NCBI RefSeq assembly: GCF_037892605.1
Contig: NZ_JBBKTU010000001.1
Span: 2,418,001-2,482,000, forward strand
Origin: Lacibacter sp. H407
GTDB taxonomy: Bacteria; Bacteroidota; Bacteroidia; Chitinophagales; Chitinophagaceae
DNA length: 64,000 nt
Reading direction: 5' to 3'
Position numbers and translations under genes: made by a program. Positions within the stretch are counted from its first letter, which is position 1. Every line of letters begins with the position of its first letter. Under the pieces are notes generated by a model, which searched no databases, was not told the DNA's origin, and was given only the letters and a program-made list of their open reading frames with translations. Positions 52,811-61,796 of this stretch are shown piece by piece.

Positions 52811-54127
52811 TTATGATTTCCGGAAGGCCCATTTCGCCATTTCCTTTAATGTAACTTTCTTACCATAGAGTAAAATACCTGTGCGGTAAATTTTTGCACT
52901 CATCCAGGTTGTAAATAAAAATCCAATAATGAGTGAGATCATGGATAATCCCAACTGCCACCAGGGTACTCCAAAAGGAATACGAGCCATCATTACAATG
53001 GGAGAGGTAAATGGTATAATACTTCCCCAAACTGCCAACGAGCCAGCTGGATTCTGTACCGCATTCATCATAATAAAAATTCCAAGAATGATCGGCATCG
53101 TAATTGGTAACATCAACGACTGTGCTTCCTGCGGATCTTCATTTACCACGCTACCAACTGCAGCAAATAAGGATGCATAAAACAAATATCCAAACAGGAA
53201 GTAGAAAATAAAGCAAGGAATAATGAGTGCCCAGTTTGCACTAAACACCGTTGTTTTTGCCTGCAATATTTTTAGCGCCATCGTATTATTCTGTGCCATG
53301 CCAGGCATTGATTCATTCATCTTCTGCGCCTGTTCCAATGCTTCCGGCCCAATGAGAAGACTGCTCAGTGAAGAGAGAATGATGATGAGTATGATCCATA
53401 AAAAAAGTTGCGTTAAACCAACCGCTGCAATACCAATGATCTTGCCTAGCATCAACTGGAATGGTTTTACACTGCTCACCATTACTTCGGCAATACGGTT
53501 TGTTTTTTCTTCCATTACACCACGCATTACGGCTGCACCGTAAATGAACAGAACAATATAGATGATGAAACCACTTGCATAACCTATTGCCAGAGCAAGC
53601 ATTTTATTGTCTTCTTTTATCTCTTCGCCTTTTACCTGATACGACCGGTAGTTAAGTGAGGAAGAATTTTTACTTTGTTCTTTAATGGAGTCCAGCGTGT
53701 TTCTTGTAACACCTTTTTCCATCAGCAAACGGTCTTCATTGATCTTTTGTATTTGATTTTTGATTGCTTCATCCGTTGCTAACCCAAGTTGTTTTTCGGT
53801 ATAAAGACGAACGGAATCAGGTGCTTTCTTATCAGCAGAATAAACAACAAGAATTCCTTCAAATCCTTTGTCTTTATAATTCATTCTTGTCACATCATCG
53901 GCATAACCGAATGTAACAGCAGAGCCTTCTTTGAAATTATTTTTATACAGGCCACTTTCATCGTTCACTGCAATTTTGCGTTGTTCGGTTCCGTTTGCAC
54001 CAATAAATGCACCACCAAAGATGAGTGCAAAAATGAGCAGGGGAAACAGAAAAGTAGACAGCAAAAATGTTTTGTTGCGCACTCTGGTAATGTATTCCCG
54101 TTTAATGATGATCCAGATCTTGTTCAT
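52811..54127 (-). CDS. ABC-2 type permease (NatB-like)
   Basis: A 438-residue permease: elbow helix (MNKIWIIIKREYITRVRNKTF), first membrane helix, a periplasmic domain of about 140 residues, then five more helices including GVMEEKTNRIAEVMVSSVKPFQLMLGKI. This matches the NatB/YhaP type of exporter permease (sodium or drug efflux in characterised cases). It is 12 bp downstream of its ATPase on the same strand. Confidence 0.92.
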   Translation of the reverse strand: MNKIWIIIKREYITRVRNKTFLLSTFLFPLLIFALIFGGAFIGANGTEQRKIAVNDESGLYKNNFKEGSAVTFGYADDVTRMNYKDKGFEGILVVYSADKKAPDSVRLYTEKQLGLATDEAIKNQIQKINEDRLLMEKGVTRNTLDSIKEQSKNSSSLNYRSYQVKGEEIKEDNKMLALAIGYASGFIIYIVLFIYGAAVMRGVMEEKTNRIAEVMVSSVKPFQLMLGKIIGIAAVGLTQLFLWIILIIILSSLSSLLIGPEALEQAQKMNESMPGMAQNNTMALKILQAKTTVFSANWALIIPCFIFYFLFGYLFYASLFAAVGSVVNEDPQEAQSLMLPITMPIILGIFIMMNAVQNPAGSLAVWGSIIPFTSPIVMMARIPFGVPWWQLGLSMISLIIGFLFTTWMSAKIYRTGILLYGKKVTLKEMAKWAFRKS

Positions 54128-54138
54128 ATAATATGGTA

Positions 54139-55074
54139 TTAAGCAGTAACAGTTTGAAATTGGCGTGCGGTTGGTGTTCCTTCCACCAAACGAATAAATA
54201 TTTCATTCAACGAAGGAAGAATTTCATGGTAAGCAACGATCACACTTTGCTGATTAATGAAATGCAACAAAATATCGTTTGACTGATAACCTTGGTTGAT
54301 CTTTAGTGTAAGGTTATTTCCTTTTTGTTCTGCAATAGAGAACGATGGGTGTTGCAGATTAGCAGGCAGTTGTTCTACTTCTGCTTTAAAAATGTGTTGT
54401 TTGAATTGTTGTTTGATTTCTTTTACACTACCGTCGAGGATCTTCTCACCTTTATTTACCAGCACAATATGGTCGCAGATCTCCTCCACCTGTTCCATAC
54501 GGTGCGTACTGAAAATGATGGTGGTTCCTTTTTGTGCAAGGTTGAAAATTTCATCTTTAATTAGATTACTGTTCACCGGATCCAATCCACTGAACGGTTC
54601 ATCAAGGATCACCAGCTTGGGTTCGTGCAAAACAGTGGTAACAAACTGAAGTTTTTGTCCCATACCTTTCGACAGGTCTTCTACTTTTTTGTTCCACCAA
54701 CTTCCCATCTCAAATTTTTCGAACCACTCCTTCACTTTTACAAAAGCATCCTGTTTGCTCATGCCTTTTAATTGTGCCAGGTACATGGCCTGTTCACCCA
54801 CTTTCATTTTTTTATAGAGCCCACGTTCTTCCGGCATATAACCGATGTTGATCACATCATCTACCGGGTTGAATTTTCTGCCATTCAGTTGAATGGATCC
54901 GGCATCCGGATAAAAAATACCGGTGATCATACGGATCAATGTGGTTTTACCGGCACCGTTTGGCCCTAACAAACCAAAGATGGATCCTTGCTGAATGCTG
55001 AAGCTGATATCGTCAACAGCTTTTTGTGAAGAGAAGTATTTCTTCAGGTTCTGAACTTCCAAAATTTTACTCAT
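54139..55074 (-). CDS. ABC transporter ATP-binding protein (NatA-like)
   Basis: A 311-residue ATPase with Walker A GPNGAGKTT, signature DLSKGMGQKLQ, Walker B LVILDEPFSGLDP, switch His in FSTHRM, and a C-terminal extension of about 90 residues. Coupled to the NatB-like permease; the pair forms one exporter. The substrate is unknown. It is a different lineage from the exporter at 32110-33846, whose permease lacks the large periplasmic domain. Confidence 0.94.
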   Translation of the reverse strand: MSKILEVQNLKKYFSSQKAVDDISFSIQQGSIFGLLGPNGAGKTTLIRMITGIFYPDAGSIQLNGRKFNPVDDVINIGYMPEERGLYKKMKVGEQAMYLAQLKGMSKQDAFVKVKEWFEKFEMGSWWNKKVEDLSKGMGQKLQFVTTVLHEPKLVILDEPFSGLDPVNSNLIKDEIFNLAQKGTTIIFSTHRMEQVEEICDHIVLVNKGEKILDGSVKEIKQQFKQHIFKAEVEQLPANLQHPSFSIAEQKGNNLTLKINQGYQSNDILLHFINQQSVIVAYHEILPSLNEIFIRLVEGTPTARQFQTVTA

Positions 55075-55142
55075 ACGCAGTATTAGAGTGCTGAAATGTT
55101 GATTTGTTACAAGATAGTCATTGAAAATTTATCATGCATGAA

Positions 55143-56747
55143 TTAGGGCTGAACGGCGAGCTGCACAGCAATCAAATTGGCCACCCGTTCTCCGTCCATT
55201 GCTGCGCTTACAATACCGCCTGCATAACCCGCACCTTCGCCACATGGGTAAAGACCTTTGATCTGCGGATGTTGTAAACTGTCAGCATCACGTGGAATAC
55301 GAACAGGGGAGGATGTTCGTGATTCAGTGGCAACAGCAATTGCTTCATTGGTAAAATAGCCACGTTTTTTTTTTCCAAAAGCCTGAAAGGCTAACCGGAG
55401 ATCTTCAAAAATAAAATCAGGCAACACAGCAGCTAATGATGTGCTTGTAATACCTGGCAGGTAAGAACAATCAGGAAGCGATGAAGATGTTTTCTTTTCA
55501 AACAGATCAACCATGCGTTGTGCCGGCGCAACAAATTTACCACCACCTGCAGTAAATGCTTTTTGTTCAATTGCTTGCTGAAATTTCATCAGCAGCAACG
55601 GATCGTTGTCATCTATTTGTACGCTGGGGTTTGTGTTTTGTTTTTTAAAGTACGCAACTGCATCTTTTACATCCACAGTTACCACCATTCCACTGTTGGC
55701 AAATGCATTGTTTCGTTTAGAAGGGCTCCATCCATTCACCACTAATTCGCCGGGCGAAGTAGCAGCCGGCGCAATAATACCACCGGGGCACATGCAAAAA
55801 CTAAACACACCTTTTCCTTGTACCTGTTCAACTAAACTATAAGAAGCGGGCGGAAGAAATTCATCACGTAACGGGCAGCGGTATTGAATGGAATCGATCA
55901 ACGCTTGCGGATGTTCGATCCGTACGCCCAACGCAAATGGTTTGGCTTCGATCAGTATGTTATTTTGATGCAGCAATTCAAAAATATCTCTTGCACTATG
56001 CCCGGTTGCGAGGATCACTGCATCTGCATGCAGTACCGAGTTTGAATTCACTTGAATTCCTTTCAATTCATTCTTCTCAACAATAAAATTGGTCAGCTTT
56101 GTTTCGAAATGAATTTCGCCTCCACAACTCAAAATAAATTCCCGCATAGCGGTAATGATATGTGGAAGTTTATTGGTGCCGATATGTGGATGACTTTGGT
56201 ACAGAATTTTTTCCTCTGCTCCAAAACGTACAAATAATTGAAGAATACGATCGATGCTTCCACGTTTACTGCTGCGTGTATATAGCTTTCCGTCGCTGTA
56301 AGTTCCGGCACCACCTTCGCCAAAACAATAATTACTTTCAGGATTTACTTCGCCTTCTTTATTTAAGACAGCAAGGTCTCTACGCCGTGCCCTTACATCT
56401 TTTCCCCGTTCAATCACAATTGGTTTAATACCCGATTCAATTAAACGAAGTGCAGCGAATAAACCTGCCGGACCTGCGCCAACCACAATTACTTGCTCAG
56501 GAGCTGCATGTACATCCTGAAATGTAAAAGAGGTGGTTTCTCTTTCTTGAACCGGTTCGTTTATAAAAGCTTTTACTGTAAGATTTACCCACGGCTGCCT
56601 GCTTCGTGCATCAATGGACTGTTTGAGAATATGAAATCCGTTTACAGTGTTAACATGAACTGTGGCAGATGCTGCAATTTTCTCAGCAATAAGAATGGAA
56701 TCTGTTGCCTCGGAGGGCAGAAGACGGAGTGCGATTTGTTGTTGCAT
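55143..56747 (-). CDS. NAD/FAD-dependent dehydrogenase (COG2509-type)
   Basis: A 534-residue flavoprotein. A short N-terminal domain (about 1-90) precedes the FAD-binding motif VVGAGPAGLFAALRL; GEGGAGTYSDGKLYTR and ATGHSARDIFELL are typical of the COG2509 family of uncharacterised FAD-dependent dehydrogenases. The C-terminus has GEGAGYAGGIVSAAMDGERVA, the second FAD contact. The reaction is unknown. Single gene, divergent from the nucleotidase pair. Confidence 0.9.
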   Translation of the reverse strand: MQQQIALRLLPSEATDSILIAEKIAASATVHVNTVNGFHILKQSIDARSRQPWVNLTVKAFINEPVQERETTSFTFQDVHAAPEQVIVVGAGPAGLFAALRLIESGIKPIVIERGKDVRARRRDLAVLNKEGEVNPESNYCFGEGGAGTYSDGKLYTRSSKRGSIDRILQLFVRFGAEEKILYQSHPHIGTNKLPHIITAMREFILSCGGEIHFETKLTNFIVEKNELKGIQVNSNSVLHADAVILATGHSARDIFELLHQNNILIEAKPFALGVRIEHPQALIDSIQYRCPLRDEFLPPASYSLVEQVQGKGVFSFCMCPGGIIAPAATSPGELVVNGWSPSKRNNAFANSGMVVTVDVKDAVAYFKKQNTNPSVQIDDNDPLLLMKFQQAIEQKAFTAGGGKFVAPAQRMVDLFEKKTSSSLPDCSYLPGITSTSLAAVLPDFIFEDLRLAFQAFGKKKRGYFTNEAIAVATESRTSSPVRIPRDADSLQHPQIKGLYPCGEGAGYAGGIVSAAMDGERVANLIAVQLAVQP

Positions 56748-56893
56748 GTGTGTCAGGCAGTTAACCTAAAAACAGTTGATTATTTGCAAAGATAACCTCA
56801 AAACAGGGAGTAATAAATTATGTATTTCATCACTAAAAAACATTTTTTTTGTGCATACAAAAACAGTTACCTTTCATCAGTTACTCCCTTTAA

Positions 56894-57640
56894 ATGAATA
56901 ATAGAATTACCCATTATATTCTTGCAATAAATGTTGCATTTCTTTTCGCCTGTAATCCAGTGTACCGTGCTTCATCGGTGCAGTATAAAGATTACCAGGT
57001 ACTCAATCTCCAGAAGGATTCTTTTTTACAAGTAATGTTGCAGCCGTATGCGGACAGTGTGAACAGCAGCATGAATGCGGTGATTGCTCAATTAGCAGTT
57101 GATGTTGACAAGCGTCAGCCCGAAAGTACATTGGGTAACCTGATGGCTGATGCTATGAAAGTGATTGGCGAGAAGTATTACAAAACTACCATTGATGCGT
57201 CATTTGTGAATTATGGAGGTATTCGTATTCCATCTGTTAAAGCAGGAACAATTACCCGGGGCAAGGTATTTGAGATGATGCCCTTTGATAATATTATTGT
57301 ATTGCAAAAATTGAAAGGCACTGTTTTGAAAGAATTTCTTGATCATGTAGCCGGAAGAGGCGGATGGCCGGTATCGGGGATTACAATGCAGATCAAAAAT
57401 AAAAAGGCTGAAAATATAATGATCGGCGGAAAGGTATTGGATTTGAATGCTGTTTACACCATCGCCAACTCTGATTATGTTGCAAATGGAGGAGATGATT
57501 GTGCAATGCTGCGAACTATCCCACAGTTGAATAACGGATTCCTGTTCAGGGATGCCTTAATTGAATATTTCACATCGTTTGGAAAAGAGGGTAAACCCAT
57601 TACAATGACGATTCAAAACAGAGTAACGAATGCTCAATAG
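56894..57640 (+). CDS. 5'-nucleotidase C-terminal domain lipoprotein (split UshA half)
   Basis: A 248-residue protein with a lipoprotein signal (FLFACNP, Cys20) and a 5'-nucleotidase C-terminal, substrate-recognition domain: STLGNLMADAMK, VNYGGIR, ITRGKVFEMMPFDN and ANSDYVANGGDD. In E. coli UshA this domain follows the metallophosphatase domain in one chain. Here it is a separate gene placed first, overlapping the catalytic-domain gene by 11 bp. Probably envelope-anchored and working with its partner on extracellular nucleotides. Confidence 0.92.
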   Translation: MNNRITHYILAINVAFLFACNPVYRASSVQYKDYQVLNLQKDSFLQVMLQPYADSVNSSMNAVIAQLAVDVDKRQPESTLGNLMADAMKVIGEKYYKTTIDASFVNYGGIRIPSVKAGTITRGKVFEMMPFDNIIVLQKLKGTVLKEFLDHVAGRGGWPVSGITMQIKNKKAENIMIGGKVLDLNAVYTIANSDYVANGGDDCAMLRTIPQLNNGFLFRDALIEYFTSFGKEGKPITMTIQNRVTNAQ

Positions 57641-58562
57641 AAGAAGATTTATACAGCAATCGGTATTTACAACGGCTGCATTGATAGCAGGTAGATATGT
57701 TGAAGCAGAAGATGTTGCTGTTCAGCGGTTGGTGATCCTGCATACAAATGATGTACACAGCCGTCTTGATCCGTTTCCAATGGATGGCAGCCGCAACCAA
57801 GGGTTAGGTGGTGTGGCAGCGAGAGCAAAAATGATCAATGATATCAGGGCAAAAGAACAGCATGTGCTTTTGCTAGATGCGGGCGATATTTTTCAGGGTA
57901 CACCTTACTTCAATTTATACAAAGGTGAGCCGGAAATGAAAGCGATGCAACAAATGGGTTACGATGCCTGTACCATGGGAAATCATGACTTTGATGCAGG
58001 GCTTGAAAATTTTGCTACGCAGTTGGCAAAAACTTCGTTTCCGGTTTTATTATGTAATTACGACTTTACCGGAACAGCCATGGAAAATAAATCGCTTCCT
58101 TATAAAATATTTAAGAAAGGAAAATTGAAGATTGGCGTTACTGGTGTAGGTATTGAAATGAAGGGATTAGTGCCGGATAATTTATTTGGCAGCACAAAAT
58201 ATCTTGACCCTATACAGCAACTGAATCAAACAGCTGCAATGTTGAAACGTGAAAAGGGTTGTGATATGGTCATTTGTTTGTCGCATTTAGGATATCAATA
58301 CCGTGAAAATGCAAATCGTATTTGTGATATGATCCTTGCAAAGGAAACAGAACATGTTGATCTCATCATTGGTGGTCATACACATACGTTCTTAAATGAA
58401 CCAGTGTTAGTGAAAAATAAAAATGGCGGCGATATATTGATCAATCAGGTGGGTTGGGGTGGTATTCAGCTGGGCCGGTTGGATTATGAATTTCTGCGAT
58501 ATAAGCAGAATAATCTGTCGGGTGCGAAATCGCTTTTAATAGGTAAAAAAACAGGTGAATAA
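57630..58562 (+). CDS. 5'-nucleotidase metallophosphatase domain protein (split UshA half)
   Basis: A 310-residue calcineurin-like phosphatase. The N-terminus MLNRRRFIQQS is a twin-arginine (Tat) leader ending near EA. Metal motifs: HTNDVHSRLD, LLDAGDIFQGTP, GNHDFDAG, SHLG and GGHTHT, all as in UshA. The C-terminal nucleoside-binding domain is missing because it is encoded by the preceding, overlapping gene. The start codon lies within the last codons of that gene, so translation is coupled. Expected to hydrolyse nucleotides in the periplasm. Confidence 0.94.
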   Translation: MLNRRRFIQQSVFTTAALIAGRYVEAEDVAVQRLVILHTNDVHSRLDPFPMDGSRNQGLGGVAARAKMINDIRAKEQHVLLLDAGDIFQGTPYFNLYKGEPEMKAMQQMGYDACTMGNHDFDAGLENFATQLAKTSFPVLLCNYDFTGTAMENKSLPYKIFKKGKLKIGVTGVGIEMKGLVPDNLFGSTKYLDPIQQLNQTAAMLKREKGCDMVICLSHLGYQYRENANRICDMILAKETEHVDLIIGGHTHTFLNEPVLVKNKNGGDILINQVGWGGIQLGRLDYEFLRYKQNNLSGAKSLLIGKKTGE

Positions 58563-58700
58563 AAAATTTTTTTTTCCACAAAAAGTGTTGATATTCGCTC
58601 TCCCCACTAAGATTTTCTATTATGAATCTCATTCTAGAAAATTACCAGAGAGATAAAACAGGAACATTATTAACTCATTATATAAACTGCTTTTGGAACA

Positions 58701-60134
58701 ATGACGAAAACGGCTGATCAAGTATGGAAAAGTTGTTTAACCATCATTAAGGATATAGTAGAATGGCAACATTTTAAAACATGGTTTGAGCCAATCAAAC
58801 CTGTTGAGTTAAAGAATAAGATCCTTACCATCCAGGTGCCCAGTCAATTCTTTTTTGAATACCTGGAAGAACATTACGTAACGCTGCTTGCGAAAACATT
58901 GAAACGTGAATTAGGTAAAGATGCAAACCTGGAATACCGCATTATGATGGATAGCGGTAATAACAATAATCAACCCATTACCATGGATGTTCCTGGTCAT
59001 GGTTATAAAACTTATACAAATAACGAAATGGATTTTCCGCTGGTAATAAGTAACCCCGTCAAGAACCCGTTTGTAATACCGGGCTTGAAGAAGGTGCAGA
59101 TCGATCCGCAGCTGAATCCAAATTATACGTTTGATTCTTTTATTGAAGGCGATTGTAACCGTGTTGCACGCAGAGCCGGTAAAACAGTTGCTGATAAACC
59201 CGGTGCTACCTCTTTTAATCCTTTAGTTATTTATGGTGGAGTTGGATTGGGTAAAACACATCTTGCACAAGCAGTAGGGAACGAGGTAAAGCGTCAGCAT
59301 CCAAATAAAGTGGTGTTGTATGTGAGCTCCGAAAAATTCATCAACCAGTTTGTTGATCATAGCCGGAACAATGCTATCAACGATTTTATTCATTTTTACC
59401 AGTTGGTAGATGTGTTGATCATTGATGACGTTCAGTTCTTCAATCGTGCAGAAAAATCACAGGATGCTTTCTTTGCCATTTTCAATCACCTGCACCAAAG
59501 CGGAAAACAGTTGATCCTTTCATCTGATAAGCCACCAAAAGATCTTGAAGGAGTACAGGAGCGTTTGCTCAGTCGTTTCCGTTGGGGTTTAAGTGCAGAT
59601 CTTCAAATGCCGGATTACGAAACCCGTATTGAGATCCTGGAAAAGAAAATGAAGAATGATGGTCTGGAAATGCACAAAGATGTGGTGAAATACATTGCTT
59701 ACAACATCAATACGAATATTCGTGAGCTGGAAGGTGCCCTTATTTCATTATTGGCACAATCCTCGCTTAATAAAAAGGAGATCGATCTGGATCTTGCTAA
59801 AAAAGTGTTGAAGAATTTCGTCAAAACATCATCTAAAGAAATTACCATCGATGCCATTCAGAAAATGGTGTGCGATTATTTCGACGTGCCATACGAGAAG
59901 CTTTTACAAAAAACACGCAAGCGTGAAATTGTACAGGCCCGCCAGATCACCATGTATTTAGCAAAGACCTTTACCAAAAATTCACTCAAAACCATTGGTG
60001 AACATTTTGGCGGTCGTGATCATACAACTGTTATCCATTCCTGCCAAACGGTAAAGGATCTGATGGATACTGACAGTATGTTCAAAGAAAGTGTGTTGGA
60101 GCTGCAGCAAAAAGTGCAATTAGCCGCCATGTAA
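58701..60134 (+). CDS. dnaA: Chromosomal replication initiator protein DnaA
   Basis: A 477-residue DnaA. Domain I covers about 1-85, with a linker to about 130; the AAA+ domain has Walker A GGVGLGKTH (Lys185), Walker B LIIDDVQF and sensor region ILSSDKPPKDL; domain IV holds the DNA-binding signature GGRDHTTVIHSCQTV. The upstream 138 bp contains only one near match to a DnaA box (TTTTCCACA, 58572-58580), so the origin is not clearly here. dnaN is not adjacent; the next features are a terminator and tRNA-Pro. Confidence 0.97.
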   Translation: MTKTADQVWKSCLTIIKDIVEWQHFKTWFEPIKPVELKNKILTIQVPSQFFFEYLEEHYVTLLAKTLKRELGKDANLEYRIMMDSGNNNNQPITMDVPGHGYKTYTNNEMDFPLVISNPVKNPFVIPGLKKVQIDPQLNPNYTFDSFIEGDCNRVARRAGKTVADKPGATSFNPLVIYGGVGLGKTHLAQAVGNEVKRQHPNKVVLYVSSEKFINQFVDHSRNNAINDFIHFYQLVDVLIIDDVQFFNRAEKSQDAFFAIFNHLHQSGKQLILSSDKPPKDLEGVQERLLSRFRWGLSADLQMPDYETRIEILEKKMKNDGLEMHKDVVKYIAYNINTNIRELEGALISLLAQSSLNKKEIDLDLAKKVLKNFVKTSSKEITIDAIQKMVCDYFDVPYEKLLQKTRKREIVQARQITMYLAKTFTKNSLKTIGEHFGGRDHTTVIHSCQTVKDLMDTDSMFKESVLELQQKVQLAAM

Positions 60135-60158
60135 TAAAGAAATTCAAAAAAATACTTG

Positions 60159-60197
60159 ATCCCGGATTCAATCTTGAAATCCGGGATTTGTTTTTTT
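60159..60197 (+). terminator. dnaA terminator
   Basis: ATCCCGGATT (60159-60168) pairs with AATCCGGGAT (60178-60187), a 10-bp stem with a 9-nt loop, followed by TTG and seven T's. Confidence 0.88.
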
Positions 60198-60264
60198 GGC
60201 ACTTTAGCTACAGACAACTATTTTTGCAACCCCAATAGGGAAATTGCCGAAAGGCAATCAGGAT

Positions 60265-60338
60265 CGGGAAGTAGCGCAGGCCGGTAGCGCACCTGGTTTG
60301 GGACCAGGGGGTCGCAGGTTCGAATCCTGTCTTCCCGA
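60265..60338 (+). tRNA. tRNA-Pro (anticodon TGG)
   Basis: A 74-nt cloverleaf: acceptor stem CGGGAAG/CTTCCCG (60265-60271 with 60331-60337), D stem GCGC/GCGC, anticodon stem CCTGG/CCAGG with loop TTTGGGA, variable GGGTC, T stem GCAGG/CCTGT with loop TTCGAAT, discriminator A. CCA is not encoded. The TGG anticodon reads CCA-type and, by wobble, other proline codons. Confidence 0.97.
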
Positions 60339-60344
60339 CAGATA

Positions 60345-60377
60345 AAAGAGTGAAGTGAAAACTTCGCTCTTTTTTTA
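60345..60377 (+). terminator. tRNA-Pro terminator
   Basis: AAAGAG-T-GAAGT pairs with ACTTC-G-CTCTTT (one T-G wobble) around a GAAA loop, followed by a run of T's; starts 7 nt after the tRNA. Confidence 0.88.
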
Positions 60378-60584
60378 TGCAGATATTTCATTGATCTTAC
60401 TTCAGTCTTTTTATATGCCATCTCAAATCTGCAAAATCACGTACATATAGTGGAGCGGTGTAAACAGTTGCATTTTTCCAACTGCTGTATTTAAGTAAAT
60501 GTGTTAGAAGATTTTTAACACAATTTCTTGATCAATGTCGTATCAGAGACAAAACACTTACATGGCTCCAAATAGTTTTGTTGT

Positions 60585-61334
60585 ATGCTAAACAGATCAG
60601 GTATGAGATGGATAACGGTAATTGTTATAGTTCTGTGTGTTACTGTTGTACAGGCACAAGAGAAAAAAGAAGTACCACGTGTACATCGGTTTGCTGATTT
60701 TTCTGCCACCATTGGTGCCTCACAGCAAACATTGGCTGCTTCGTATGTGTATAATTGGCGGGTAGGGAAGAAGCGAAAATTTGAATTAGGGCTTGGACTG
60801 CGAAATACAGCTTACTTCGGCATTAAAAAAGATTTCTGGACAGCACCTGCAAACGTGGCCCGTTCTTCCAGTGTTCCATTTCTTGTAGTTGTTTCTGGAC
60901 AGCGAACAGAAAACTGGGATACACTTACTGTTCAGCGACCGTTCACCAATTCACTCAATCTATCAGCCAACTTCGGTTATCATCTCAGTAATCGTTGGTA
61001 TGCCGGTTTTAATATTGATCTCATCGGTTTTACTGTTGGACGCACCGGCAGTGCTGTTTTTACAAGCAATGGAACCACCACCACCGAACCGGCTGCTAAA
61101 CCGGCTCCATTTAATTTATTACTTACAGGTGATCTCGATCTCGGTTCGCTTAACTCAGAGTTTTTTGTTTACTACAATCTGAATGATAAATGGAGTGTAA
61201 AAGCGGTGTATCAATTCATGTTTGTGGAGTATAAAACAACCAATGTAAAGCAAACAGCACCTGATGGAACAATCGTTGATCGTTTCCGCAACAAAGCAAA
61301 CAATGCTGGTATTGGTGTAGCCTATCATTTTTAA
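60585..61334 (+). CDS. Outer-membrane beta-barrel protein (hypothetical)
   Basis: A 249-residue protein with a signal peptide (cleaved near VQA-QE) and about ten alternating amphipathic strands ending in Phe (GIGVAYHF), the usual mark of an outer-membrane barrel. Two starts are possible, ATG 60585 or ATG 60603; the second gives a more standard signal length. It is followed 12 bp later by a DM13-domain lipoprotein, suggesting a pair. Function unknown. Confidence 0.8.
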   Translation: MLNRSGMRWITVIVIVLCVTVVQAQEKKEVPRVHRFADFSATIGASQQTLAASYVYNWRVGKKRKFELGLGLRNTAYFGIKKDFWTAPANVARSSSVPFLVVVSGQRTENWDTLTVQRPFTNSLNLSANFGYHLSNRWYAGFNIDLIGFTVGRTGSAVFTSNGTTTTEPAAKPAPFNLLLTGDLDLGSLNSEFFVYYNLNDKWSVKAVYQFMFVEYKTTNVKQTAPDGTIVDRFRNKANNAGIGVAYHF

Positions 61335-61346
61335 AAGCAGAAAAAA

Positions 61347-61775
61347 ATGAAATCACTTACAATTCTTGTTATCACAATTTTATTATTGATTTCCTGTAAA
61401 AAGAACAATGAAACATCTGCCGTTCCCGGAATGGATTCAATTGATTCAGTTGGACAAACGATTTTATTGACGGGTACATTCAACAACGGACCATGGGGTA
61501 CAGTAAGCGGACAAGTCAGAATTCTTCGCACTGCAACTGGAGCGCTTACGTTAGCGTTACAAAACGTGAATATTTCCAGTGGCCCTGATCTGCACGTATA
61601 TTTATCAAAAGAAGTGCAGCCGATCAACTTTATTGATTTGGGTTTACTTAAATCAACAAGCGGTAATCAGCTTTATAGTATTTCGGGTGCTGCTGATTTT
61701 TCGCAGTACAAATATGCACTCATCCATTGCCAGAAATTTGATCATTTGTTTGGCAGTGCGTTGTTGCAACCGTAA
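61347..61775 (+). CDS. DM13-domain lipoprotein
   Basis: A 142-residue lipoprotein (lipobox LLLISC, Cys17, then KKNNE) with one DM13 domain: GTVSGQVRILR, SSGPDLHVYLSKE, DLGLLKSTSGNQLYSI and QYKYALIHCQKFDHLFGSALL. DM13 domains are predicted to bind a redox cofactor through a conserved Cys, here in IHCQKF. Co-transcribed with the barrel gene by spacing. Inferred to take part in envelope electron transfer; unproven. Confidence 0.9.
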   Translation: MKSLTILVITILLLISCKKNNETSAVPGMDSIDSVGQTILLTGTFNNGPWGTVSGQVRILRTATGALTLALQNVNISSGPDLHVYLSKEVQPINFIDLGLLKSTSGNQLYSISGAADFSQYKYALIHCQKFDHLFGSALLQP

Positions 61776-61796
61776 ATAATAAGTTGGAAAAGAAAT

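Noticed and set aside
60218-60421. Minus-strand 67-codon frame whose product contains DRIRTCDPLVPNQVRY
   Set aside because: It is the antisense translation of the tRNA-Pro gene, a well-known spurious protein in annotations.
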